From: an uncultured Flavobacterium sp.
Lineage (GTDB): Bacteria; Bacteroidota; Bacteroidia; Flavobacteriales; Flavobacteriaceae
NCBI GenBank assembly: GCA_943912855.1
Contig: CALTVC010000047.1
Span: forward strand, 1-10,287
DNA length: 10,287 nt
Direction: 5' to 3'
A program made the position numbers and the translations under genes. Under the pieces are notes generated by a model that was given only the letters and a program-made list of their open reading frames with translations, ran no database searches and was not told where the DNA came from. Below are positions 1-6,947 of the stretch, one piece after another. The stretch's first letter is position 1, and each line of letters opens with the position of its first letter.

Positions 1-60
1 CATATCAAATAATTCAACGTTTTAATCGAACTAAAAAAGATTAAAGCAGAAGCTAAAACG
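1..60 (+). other. Disrupted upstream coding remnant of the S41 peptidase
   Basis: Just upstream of the open peptidase frame, all three plus-strand frames stop: frame 1 at 10-12, frame 2 at 23-25 and frame 3 at 42-44. Family-like residues are nevertheless spread over successive frames. Frame 2 reads ISNNSTF (2-22), frame 3 reads NRTKK (24-38), and frame 1 continues LKKIKAEAKT. Joined, these resemble the usual 'NSxxR...DWxKxKxEA' segment that precedes the catalytic domain in many bacterial S41 proteins. The joins fall at a T run (20-23) and an A run (33-38). Small indels, or a short deletion between A runs, would explain this; so would assembly error. The frame joins are seen directly, while the family comparison is from memory. 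Confidence 0.45.
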
Positions 61-849
61 TTGCCTTTAACTGATAATGATTCTATAAGTCAGAAAGTAA
101 TTTTCGATTTTTATAGATCAAAACTCAGAGCAGTGGGCGATAAGCATACTTCTTTTATTCCGCATCAGGTTATTGCTGTTAAAAAAAATCAGCCCATTAC
201 CAAGAAACCTGAAGGAACATACCTAGGAGAAGGTGTAGGTTATTTAACTGTTCCGCCATGCAGTTATTTTGATGAGCAGAAAGATTTAGAGTATACAAAT
301 ATTATTAAAACTGTAATCCAAAAAATGGATGGTGAGCACAAAATTGATAAATGGATAATTGATTTACGCCACAATACAGGTGGTAATGTATGGCCTATGC
401 TTGCGGGTTTAAATGCTCTAATAGATGATGGCAGGGTGGGTTATTTTGTATACCCTCAGTCAAAAGTAAAAACAGAATTAAAAATTGTTAATGGCGAGTT
501 AGGTCTTACCGGTTTAACGGTAAATAAATATAAGGCAGTTAACAAACCGTTTAAGATAGCGCTACTCATAGATAATCTTACAGCAAGCAGTGGTGAGATG
601 GCAACAGTAGCGATGTTAGGGTTACCAAACGTAAAAACATTTGGGCAAACTTCGGCAGGGTACACTACCGTAAACATGACAGTTACATTATCTAATGGAA
701 GTTTGATAAATTTAGCTACCGGATTTTATGCAGACAGAACCGGAAAAGAATATAGGGAAAATATTGTGCCTGATGTAGTTGTTAATGATACTTCTAATAC
801 TATCAATGATGGAGTAGTGGATGCCGCAAAAAAGTGGCTGTTACAATAG
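61..849 (+). CDS. S41 family serine peptidase, N-terminally incomplete (possible pseudogene)
   Basis: This is the C-terminal catalytic region of an S41 (tail-specific/C-terminal-processing type) peptidase, which would cleave proteins in the cell envelope. Numbering from the TTG at 61, VGDKHTSF carries the probable catalytic His29, and the domain core follows (GVGYLTVP near 57-64, DLRHNTGGN near 100-108). Motif TASSGEM carries the likely nucleophile Ser176, with GQTSAG shortly after. The S-H arrangement resembles the tricorn/IRBP-like branch rather than the Ser-Lys CtpA branch. At 262 residues it is much shorter than usual (about 400-500) and lacks any signal peptide. The frame is open only from base 13 and has no ATG, so TTG at 61 is a formal start only. 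The catalytic part itself is intact, which suggests recent inactivation, sequencing error, or a start outside this frame. The family call is firm; functionality is doubtful. Confidence 0.75.
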   Translation: MPLTDNDSISQKVIFDFYRSKLRAVGDKHTSFIPHQVIAVKKNQPITKKPEGTYLGEGVGYLTVPPCSYFDEQKDLEYTNIIKTVIQKMDGEHKIDKWIIDLRHNTGGNVWPMLAGLNALIDDGRVGYFVYPQSKVKTELKIVNGELGLTGLTVNKYKAVNKPFKIALLIDNLTASSGEMATVAMLGLPNVKTFGQTSAGYTTVNMTVTLSNGSLINLATGFYADRTGKEYRENIVPDVVVNDTSNTINDGVVDAAKKWLLQ

Positions 850-867
850 CACCATTTTTACAGGCTT

Positions 868-910
868 AAAATAACCCTCTGAATTGGATATCATTCAGAG
901 GGTTATTTTT
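868..910 (+). terminator. Rho-independent terminator after the S41 peptidase
   Basis: A perfect 17-bp stem (868-884 with 893-909) encloses an 8-base loop. It has a GC-containing core (CCCTCTGA/TCAGAGGG), an A-rich left flank and a T-rich right flank. It starts 18 bases after the stop codon. Because both flanks are A/T tracts it could act in either direction, but only the plus-strand peptidase reads into it. Confidence 0.9.
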
Positions 911-948
911 TATATATTAATAGGCATTTATTTTTAGTAGCCAATTTT

Positions 949-956
949 TATTTTTG
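949..956 (+). promoter_or_regulatory. Possible Bacteroidetes -10 element for the response regulator
   Basis: TATTTTTG matches the TAnnTTTG -10 consensus exactly and lies 71 bases before the response-regulator ATG. No TTG -33 element is found at the usual 17-23-base spacing. The surroundings are very AT-rich, so a chance match is quite possible. Confidence 0.3.
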
Positions 957-1027
957 TTTATAATTTCATTATTTTGTAACAATACGCTTGCAATAGTTGA
1001 TTAACCAAAAACAACAGAAATCACTTT

Positions 1028-1474
1028 ATGCGCCCTACGCCTTTACACATAATGCTTGCCGATGACGATGAAGACGACCGACTTTTTTTTAAAGAGGCAT
1101 TTGAAGAGGTAAAAATAGATTATGTTCTCAGTTCGTTTAATGATGGCGAACAATTGATGAACTATCTTAACATCGATGAAAATCCTTTGCCACATGTAAT
1201 TTTTCTGGATCTTAACATGCCCCGTAAAAGTGGCCTTGAATGTTTGAAGGAAATAAGAGGTAACGAACGGCTTAAAAAAATATCGGTAGCCATATATTCT
1301 ACATCTTCTGCAGAACAGGATATAGAAGATACTTATGAAGCCGGAGCCAATGTTTACATAAAAAAGCCTAACGACTTTAATATGCTGAAAAAGGTTCTGA
1401 GCGATGTAGTTCACATTAACTGGCAGTACATTGCCGACGGACTAAACAAAGACAACTTTATCCTTAGTTTATAA
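1028..1474 (+). CDS. Single-domain CheY-like response regulator
   Basis: This 148-residue protein is essentially one receiver (REC) domain with no DNA-binding or enzymatic output domain. It would act in the cytoplasm by accepting phosphate from a histidine kinase and altering a partner protein. All key residues are present: the acidic pocket in LADDDEDD (Asp12-Asp14), the phosphoacceptor Asp61 in FLDLNMP, the switch residue Ser91 in YSTSS, and Lys113 in YIKKP. The longer loops and YSTSS/KKP sequences resemble the Rcp1-like stand-alone receivers common in Bacteroidota. The ATG at 1028 is preferred because it gives a normal short lead-in to the first strand; Met9 (1052) is a poor alternative because it would cut into that strand. 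No kinase is encoded nearby, so it is an orphan regulator. It is the only gene in its transcription unit, ending at a shared bidirectional terminator. The specific pathway is unknown. Confidence 0.93.
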   Translation: MRPTPLHIMLADDDEDDRLFFKEAFEEVKIDYVLSSFNDGEQLMNYLNIDENPLPHVIFLDLNMPRKSGLECLKEIRGNERLKKISVAIYSTSSAEQDIEDTYEAGANVYIKKPNDFNMLKKVLSDVVHINWQYIADGLNKDNFILSL

Positions 1475-1476
1475 TA

Positions 1477-1515
1477 CACAAAAAAAGCCTTCGCATTGCG
1501 AAGGCTTTTTTTGTG
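1477..1515. terminator. Bidirectional terminator between the response regulator and ccsBA
   Basis: A near-perfect hairpin has arms 1477-1494 and 1498-1515 and a 3-base loop. Its GC-rich core GCCTTCGC/GCGAAGGC is flanked by seven A on the left and seven T on the right, so it works on both strands. It lies 2 bases after the response-regulator stop and 11 bases beyond the ccsBA stop, ending both convergent genes. Confidence 0.95.
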
Positions 1516-1526
1516 GGATACTACCA

Positions 1527-4500
1527 TTATTTCTTGAAGTACTTTTTGTATTTCCAATAAGCGAAACCTCCTATTACAAATGCACCCAGTGCCATATAGA
1601 AGAAGTATGCCGGTGTACGTACTTCGCCACTCGCGTAGCTATGAAGCCCTGTAAGATAGAAGTTTACTCCAAAATACGTCATAAGTATAGAGGCAAATGA
1701 CAGTATGGTAAAGAAGTTGAAAATCCATGCGCCACGTAGTGCAGGAACAAACCTCATGTGGATTACAAAGGCGTATACCATAATACTTACCAGAGCCCAG
1801 GTTTCTTTAGGGTCCCAACCCCAGTAACGGCCCCAGCTTTCGTTTGCCCACTGCCCACCAAGGAAGTTACCTATGGTTAGCATTATAAGGCCTATGGTAA
1901 GTGCCATTTCTGTAATGTAGGTAAGCTCTTTAATACTCAGGTCTATTATTGATTTATTCTTTTTTGTGGTAAATATCATTAAGAATAAAGAAACCAGCGC
2001 AAGTATCGTACTCAGCGTAAACGGCCCGTAGCTACCTACAATAACCGCCACGTGTATCATCAGCCAGTACGAATTAAGTACTGGTACAAGGTTACCAATT
2101 TCAGGATCTGTCCAGCTCCAATGAGCTACCATAAGTACCATAGCTGCCATTAATGCTGTTGAGGCTACGGTAAGCTCCGACTTTCGCCCGAAAGCAAGCC
2201 CAAAGAACATTGTTGCCCATGCTACGTAAATTACTGACTCATATGCATTACTCCAAGGCGCGTGACCTGAAATGTACCACCTTGCAGCAAGACCTAAAGT
2301 ATGCAATACAAAAAGCAGTATTATAATTACATGGAATGTTTTTGTGGTTATACCTAACCATTTTTTATTGTTAAATATTCTTACAATGGCAAAAGCAAGC
2401 ATCAGAAAACCTGCATACATATAATATGAAAACAGTTTTTTAAAGATGTCGTACTTGTTGTATAATATCTCGGTATCAATTTTATCTTCAGAAGGCATTA
2501 CATCAGCCCCGGCTTTCTTTTGGTACTTAACAAGTGCATTAAGCACGTCATCAGCGGTTTTGTAATCCTTGCTTTGAACGGCGCTTCCTAAAGCAGCAAA
2601 GTAATAAGGTACTATGTTTTTAATGGTATCAAGCCCTTTAATATGTCCTTCGGCAGCTTCAGGATAACTGGCCCATTTATGTCCTTTATCACCAGGTATA
2701 GGCAGTATACGCATTACCTGTCCGGTAAGTGCCCAGTTAAGCAGGCGTATACGCTTGTCCAGGTTTATAAAATCCTGTTGAACCGAAGTAGGTACTTTTT
2801 CGTGATTGGCATCGCTAAGGATTTTATCAAGTTTGTAGTTACCCATGTCATCAAAAAAGTCTGACAGCGCGGCATGCTTATGTTCTTTTGTAAGACCGGC
2901 TACTTTATAAATGCTGTCATTTTTTCTTTCAAGGAAAATGATTGGTACTTCGTACCAAATCCTGTCCATAAGCGCCATAGAAAGCAATACCTGGTCAGCA
3001 TTCATGCCACGGTATGTATCGCTATGGCTCACTTTACGAAGCAGTTCAGACGAGAATGTATTGGCAGGTTTCATCCTACCACCGGCATCCTGAATGATAA
3101 TACGCCCGAATTTAGCAGCGTGTTCTTCGCTTACCTTGTATTTTGTAAAAAGCGAATCAAGTTGTGCTTCGGTAGGTCTTTGGTGTACGTGTGCAGTTGC
3201 CTGTTCTGTATGATTATGGTTGTGATCATGATCATGATTGTGGTCGTGTTCATGGTCATGAGCATCCTGGGCGTTTACAGCAAAGGCAACAAAGAATAAA
3301 AGCATAGCAGCAAGCGAGGCTTTCTTTTCTTTTACTTTATCCAGTTTTCGTTTCAGGTCGCCAAAGCGTGTATTTTTATCAAAAAGTATTGCCATAAGGG
3401 CGAAGTATAAAAGGAAATAACCAATGTAAGACAACCATGTACCCCAAACGTCGTGGTTTACCGAAAGTTTTGTACCTAGCTCGTCATCATCAAAACCACT
3501 CTGGAAGAAACGGTAACCGCGGTAATCAAGTACGTGGTTCATGTATATATGGGCATCAAATTTCTTTTTTTCTTCCGCGTCTTCTACAACAACTTTACTT
3601 TCAAACGAAGCATATCCACCAGAACTGCCCTCCATACCCGGATATTTATTGGCAATGAAATCTTTAAGCGTAATGGCAAACGGAAGTTCATAGGTTTTAC
3701 TTCCGTACATCAGCGTAAAATCAAGTTTACCAATTTTAAACGCCATAGGCACGCCTACTTTTTGTTTACCGCCTAGTAACGCGATTTCTTTTTCTTCGCC
3801 CTGTGATTTTACAGTAACTATAAGTGCGGCGTCTTCTTTGGTTTTAACGTCACCGTTAGATTCATATACAACTTTGCCATTAATGGCCTTTTCAGGAAGT
3901 ACAAACATAGCACCTGCCACATTGTACAGTGAACGGAACATAAGGGGCTGTACAGAATCTTTGGCTACTTTACCCTGCATTCTGTCTGCCATTCGCATAA
4001 AACTACCTTCAAATGGGGCAGAAAGCGTATATTCTTCACCCTTTTTGGTAATGTTTACTGCACCAGGAGTAGGCTTGTTAAACGCAAACAGTATGTTGTT
4101 TACACTTTGTACTTCGCCTTCTTTAAGGTAACGATCGTGGCGTTGCCCTGTACTTTGTTCTACAAACTTCAGGTATTGTACGCCTTTTGGATCGGGTTTA
4201 ATAACCTCTTTTGCACCAAAAACAAACTCTTTATATTCTACCTCAAAAGGGATGTCATTAAAATCCTTAGAGATATTAAAATAGTTACTAGCTATAAACG
4301 GTATCTCTTTACTGCTCATTAGTATGGGCTCTTCAAAGGTACGGCGCATTGGCTGACCTTTATAATCGCCATCTACCATTACGGTTAAGTAGGCTTTGTC
4401 GCTATAGAAATGGCTTTCGGTAGCATTTTCACGAATGGGCATCATACCCTCAAAGCTTATATAACGGGTTACAAATGCACCTATGATAATGAAGATAAAT

Positions 4501-4751
4501 GAAAGGTGCAGCAGTAGGGTAGCCCACTTTTCTTTTTTGTGGAGTTGATAACGTTTTATGTTACCAAAGAAGTTAATCACAAAAATTAGCATTATCAGTT
4601 CAAACCACCTGGTGTTGTATATGAATACACGTGCGGTTTCTGTATTGTAGGCGTCTTCAATGAATGTACCGATGCCCATGGCAGCGGCAAAAACAATAAA
4701 AAGGACAGCCATTAATCGGGTAGAGGAAAAGAATGAGATTATTTTGTTCAT
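1527..4751 (-). CDS. ccsBA: CcsBA fusion: System II cytochrome c biogenesis protein (ResB/CcsB + CcsA)
   Basis: This inner-membrane synthase exports haem and attaches it to periplasmic apocytochrome c CXXCH motifs. The N-terminal ResB/CcsB half has membrane segments near residues 12-30, 49-64 and 77-97, a large periplasmic region, and a segment near 437-460. His82, in LLLHLSFIF, matches the expected TM haem ligand. A further hydrophobic segment (478-494) is followed by a His-alternating stretch (498-514) and a periplasmic region to about residue 770. The C-terminal CcsA half has several membrane segments and the tryptophan-rich WWD haem-handling motif WGRYWGWDPKETW, with the core W977-G-W-D980. 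His830 (GHAPWSN) and His1037 (GLHSYASG) are candidate periplasmic ligands. The 1074-residue length fits Bacteroidota CcsBA fusions. The ATG at 4751 precedes the first membrane segment directly. It is transcribed alone, divergent from the M1 peptidase, and no cytochrome gene is in view. Confidence 0.95.
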   Translation of the reverse strand: MNKIISFFSSTRLMAVLFIVFAAAMGIGTFIEDAYNTETARVFIYNTRWFELIMLIFVINFFGNIKRYQLHKKEKWATLLLHLSFIFIIIGAFVTRYISFEGMMPIRENATESHFYSDKAYLTVMVDGDYKGQPMRRTFEEPILMSSKEIPFIASNYFNISKDFNDIPFEVEYKEFVFGAKEVIKPDPKGVQYLKFVEQSTGQRHDRYLKEGEVQSVNNILFAFNKPTPGAVNITKKGEEYTLSAPFEGSFMRMADRMQGKVAKDSVQPLMFRSLYNVAGAMFVLPEKAINGKVVYESNGDVKTKEDAALIVTVKSQGEEKEIALLGGKQKVGVPMAFKIGKLDFTLMYGSKTYELPFAITLKDFIANKYPGMEGSSGGYASFESKVVVEDAEEKKKFDAHIYMNHVLDYRGYRFFQSGFDDDELGTKLSVNHDVWGTWLSYIGYFLLYFALMAILFDKNTRFGDLKRKLDKVKEKKASLAAMLLFFVAFAVNAQDAHDHEHDHNHDHDHNHNHTEQATAHVHQRPTEAQLDSLFTKYKVSEEHAAKFGRIIIQDAGGRMKPANTFSSELLRKVSHSDTYRGMNADQVLLSMALMDRIWYEVPIIFLERKNDSIYKVAGLTKEHKHAALSDFFDDMGNYKLDKILSDANHEKVPTSVQQDFINLDKRIRLLNWALTGQVMRILPIPGDKGHKWASYPEAAEGHIKGLDTIKNIVPYYFAALGSAVQSKDYKTADDVLNALVKYQKKAGADVMPSEDKIDTEILYNKYDIFKKLFSYYMYAGFLMLAFAIVRIFNNKKWLGITTKTFHVIIILLFVLHTLGLAARWYISGHAPWSNAYESVIYVAWATMFFGLAFGRKSELTVASTALMAAMVLMVAHWSWTDPEIGNLVPVLNSYWLMIHVAVIVGSYGPFTLSTILALVSLFLMIFTTKKNKSIIDLSIKELTYITEMALTIGLIMLTIGNFLGGQWANESWGRYWGWDPKETWALVSIMVYAFVIHMRFVPALRGAWIFNFFTILSFASILMTYFGVNFYLTGLHSYASGEVRTPAYFFYMALGAFVIGGFAYWKYKKYFKK
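3183..3260 (-). other. His-rich, putative metal- or haem-binding spacer within CcsBA
   Basis: Residues 498-514 alternate histidine with Asp, Glu or Asn (HDHEHDHNHDHDHNHNH), giving nine His in 17 residues, with two more at 521 and 523. The stretch follows a hydrophobic, signal-peptide-like segment (478-494, ending VNAQ), so it should face the periplasm at the junction of the CcsB and CcsA halves. Such alternating His/Asp tracts commonly bind Zn, Ni, Cu or Co in other proteins. A role in haem or iron handling here is inference. Confidence 0.6.
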
Positions 4752-4780
4752 GTGTTTGCGGAAATTGTAAAAAAACTACG

Positions 4781-4788
4781 CAAAAATA
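4781..4788 (-). promoter_or_regulatory. Probable -10 element of ccsBA
   Basis: Read on the minus strand, this is TATTTTTG, an exact TAnnTTTG match 30 bases upstream of the ccsBA ATG, predicting a leader of roughly 20-25 bases. A CAA (minus-strand TTG) occurs at 4814-4816, but its 25-base spacing is slightly long for the -33 element. Confidence 0.5.
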
Positions 4789-4877
4789 CTCAAAACTTTA
4801 GTTTAGGCACAGCCAAAACTCCTAAAATTCTTTCAGAAATCGCCTGTATGTTTATTTATTATTAAACCTAAGTTAGG

Positions 4878-4885
4878 TATCTTTG
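4878..4885 (+). promoter_or_regulatory. Probable -10 element of the M1 peptidase
   Basis: TATCTTTG matches TAnnTTTG exactly and lies 35 bases before the ATG at 4921, predicting a leader of roughly 25-30 bases. No TTG is present at the optimal -33 spacing; only TGTTTATT at 4849-4856 is vaguely similar. It shares a 169-base divergent intergenic region with the ccsBA promoter. Confidence 0.55.
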
Positions 4886-4920
4886 GCGCATAGCTTAACA
4901 TTGAACTATTTCATACATTG

Positions 4921-6849
4921 ATGAAAACCTCAAAATTTGTACTACTGGCGTGCCTGGCTTCCATGACAGCCTTTGCACAGGATCCAGAACCCAACAACCA
5001 ATCTAAGTTTGACGATATAATGTACCGTCGCGGCAATACCTACCGCGCGGCAAGCGGCGTACCCGGACCACAATACTGGCAGAACAAAGCCGACTATGTT
5101 ATTGAGGCAGAGCTGGACGATGTTGCTAATACGCTTAAAGGCAAGGTTACCATGACGTACTATAATAACAGTCCGCAAGACCTTAATTATATATGGATGT
5201 ATGTGGAGCAAAACCGTTTTACAGAAACATCGCGCGGTACGCTTACAACCCCATTAAAAGGTAACCGCTATAATGGCGATACCGATGGTGGACTGACTAT
5301 AACAGGGCTTACTGCAAAGACTAAAGGCGACGCAAGTACAAAATACCTTGTAGACGATACCCGCATGCAGGTGTACTTTAATCAACCGCTTAAAGCCAAT
5401 GGAGGTAAAGCGGTGGTAAGTATGAACTTTGAGTTCAAGATTCCTGAAGCAGGAATGGATCGTATGGGGAGGCTTGCTACCGAAGGTGGCACTACGTACT
5501 CTATGGCGCAGTGGTATCCGCGTGTTGCCGTGTATGACGACGTGGTGGGCTGGAATACCGAACCGTACCTTGGGGCTGGCGAATTTTATGTAGAGTATGG
5601 CAATTTTGATTATAAGGTTACAGTGCCCTACAACCACATAGTTGTAGGATCCGGAGAACTGGTTAATGCCAAAGAAGTATTGACAAAACAGGAACTTCAG
5701 CGTTTTGAGTCTGCCCGTAAGAGTGATAAGACGGTATTTATTATTTCGCCGGAAGAAGCTGGAAATACTACTGTAACCCGACCGGTACAAAATGGTAAGG
5801 TAACGTGGCATTTTAAAATGGAAAACACCCGCGACGTAGCTTTTGCTTCCGCCAAAAATTTCATTTGGGATGCTGCCCGTGTTAACCTGCCAAGTGGTAA
5901 ACTGTCATTGGCACAATCTGTTTATACTAAAGAAGACGAAGGTAAAGAAGCCTGGGGACGTAGTACAGAATATGTAAAGGCGAGTATAGAGCATTATTCT
6001 AAAACCTGGTTTGAATACCCTTACCCGAATGCGGTGAACGTAGCCGGTAATGTAAGCGGTATGGAATACCCGGGTGTGTCTTTTTGTGGTGCTTCAAGTT
6101 CGGGAGCCGAGCTTTGGGAAGTAACAGACCACGAGTTTGGGCACAACTGGTTCCCTATGATAGTGGGAAGTAACGAAAGGCGCTACCCATGGATGGACGA
6201 AGGCTTTAATACCTTTATAAATCACTATAGTGCCGCCGCGTTTAACAATAACGAGTACCCAAGCATGGCAGCACGCAGCCGTATGTTTACCCCTTGGTTT
6301 AAAAGTAAATACAGGGAGAGTATTTCTACGTACCCTGACATAGCTAAATCCATTAACCTTGGTTACACGGCGTATACGAAGCCTGCTACCGGGCTTATAA
6401 TGCTTAGGGAATATATACTCGGGCACGAACGTTTTGATTATGCATTCCGTTCGTACATAAATGCTTGGTCATACAAGCACCCGCAACCAAGCGATTTTTA
6501 TAATGCTATGGATAACGCCACTGGAGAAAACCTTAACTGGTTCTGGAGGGGTTGGTTTATTGAAAATGCAAACATTGACCTTGGTATAAGTGAAGTAGCT
6601 GAAGAGAAAGATGGATACGTAATTACATTTACTAATAAAGGCGATTTGCCTATGCCAATAGTATACCGTGTGGTGTATGAAGATAACAGTAGCGAAACCC
6701 AACGCCTTCCGGTAGAGATATGGTACCGTGGTAACGAATGGCGTCACTTGCTGAAAACTAGTGGTAAAAAAATCAAGACGCTTGATATAGACCCGGGACG
6801 TTTTGTTCCTGATGTTAATATTTTTGACAATACTTGGACAAAAGAATAA
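4921..6849 (+). CDS. M1 family zinc metallopeptidase, secreted
   Basis: This is a 642-residue gluzincin of the aminopeptidase N/LTA4-hydrolase family, which removes N-terminal residues from peptides. The N-terminus is a Sec signal peptide (MKTSKF, hydrophobic core, AFA cleavage at about residue 19, mature protein starting QDPEP), so it acts in the periplasm or outside. A beta-rich M1 N-terminal domain spans about 50-300. GMEYP (380-384) occupies the GxMEN substrate-binding position. The zinc site is HEFGH (His404, Glu405, His408) plus Glu427 in WMDEGF, with the canonical 18-residue spacing. An AYTKPA segment downstream may supply the catalytic Tyr. A short beta domain ends the protein, and there is no type IX secretion C-terminal domain. 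ATG at 4921 is chosen over the adjacent TTG at 4918 because it begins the signal peptide. It is a single-gene transcription unit. The fold and chemistry are firm; its substrate is unknown. Confidence 0.95.
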   Translation: MKTSKFVLLACLASMTAFAQDPEPNNQSKFDDIMYRRGNTYRAASGVPGPQYWQNKADYVIEAELDDVANTLKGKVTMTYYNNSPQDLNYIWMYVEQNRFTETSRGTLTTPLKGNRYNGDTDGGLTITGLTAKTKGDASTKYLVDDTRMQVYFNQPLKANGGKAVVSMNFEFKIPEAGMDRMGRLATEGGTTYSMAQWYPRVAVYDDVVGWNTEPYLGAGEFYVEYGNFDYKVTVPYNHIVVGSGELVNAKEVLTKQELQRFESARKSDKTVFIISPEEAGNTTVTRPVQNGKVTWHFKMENTRDVAFASAKNFIWDAARVNLPSGKLSLAQSVYTKEDEGKEAWGRSTEYVKASIEHYSKTWFEYPYPNAVNVAGNVSGMEYPGVSFCGASSSGAELWEVTDHEFGHNWFPMIVGSNERRYPWMDEGFNTFINHYSAAAFNNNEYPSMAARSRMFTPWFKSKYRESISTYPDIAKSINLGYTAYTKPATGLIMLREYILGHERFDYAFRSYINAWSYKHPQPSDFYNAMDNATGENLNWFWRGWFIENANIDLGISEVAEEKDGYVITFTNKGDLPMPIVYRVVYEDNSSETQRLPVEIWYRGNEWRHLLKTSGKKIKTLDIDPGRFVPDVNIFDNTWTKE

Positions 6850-6884
6850 TGAATAAGGGCAGTTAATAACTACCCTTATTCATT
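6848..6884 (+). terminator. AT-rich hairpin at the M1 peptidase stop codon
   Basis: A 12-bp perfect stem (6848-6859 with 6873-6884; core AATAAGGG/CCCTTATT) surrounds a 13-base loop. The left arm overlaps the stop codon. It lacks a good T-tract, so it is more likely a 3'-end stabilising structure or an accessory to the stronger hairpin just downstream. Confidence 0.45.
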
Positions 6885-6892
6885 TCTACATA

Positions 6893-6929
6893 AAACAAAT
6901 AAGCCCGGATTATCCGGGCTTATTTGTTT
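6893..6929. terminator. Bidirectional terminator between the M1 peptidase and mqo
   Basis: A perfect 17-bp stem (6893-6909 with 6913-6929) encloses a 3-base TTA loop. The GC core AAGCCCGGA/TCCGGGCTT is flanked by A-rich and T-rich sides. It follows the M1 peptidase stop by 43 bases and lies 18 bases beyond the mqo stop, so it serves both convergent genes. Confidence 0.93.
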
Positions 6930-6947
6930 TTATACTATCTATGGAGA

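Noticed and set aside
3210..3260. Short GATCATGATCATG-like tandem repeat, considered as a DNA repeat or regulatory array
   Set aside because: It is fully explained by alternating His and Asp/Asn codons in CcsBA; codon choices vary, so selection seems to be on the protein.
2874..3299. 141-codon plus-strand open frame opposite ccsBA with a Met/Ile/Val-rich end
   Set aside because: It is the mirror of the conserved CcsBA reading frame; the hydrophobic run comes from the complement of repeated His/Asp codons. It has no promoter or family resemblance.
4921..4980. Lipoprotein signal at the M1 peptidase N-terminus (LLAC at residues 8-11)
   Set aside because: The Cys comes too early, with only a few hydrophobic residues before it; the longer core ending AFA then Q fits ordinary signal peptidase I cleavage.
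5254..5811. 185-codon minus-strand open frame inside the M1 peptidase gene
   Set aside because: It lies wholly opposite a well-conserved peptidase domain, has no recognisable motif, and its composition is that of a reverse-strand shadow.
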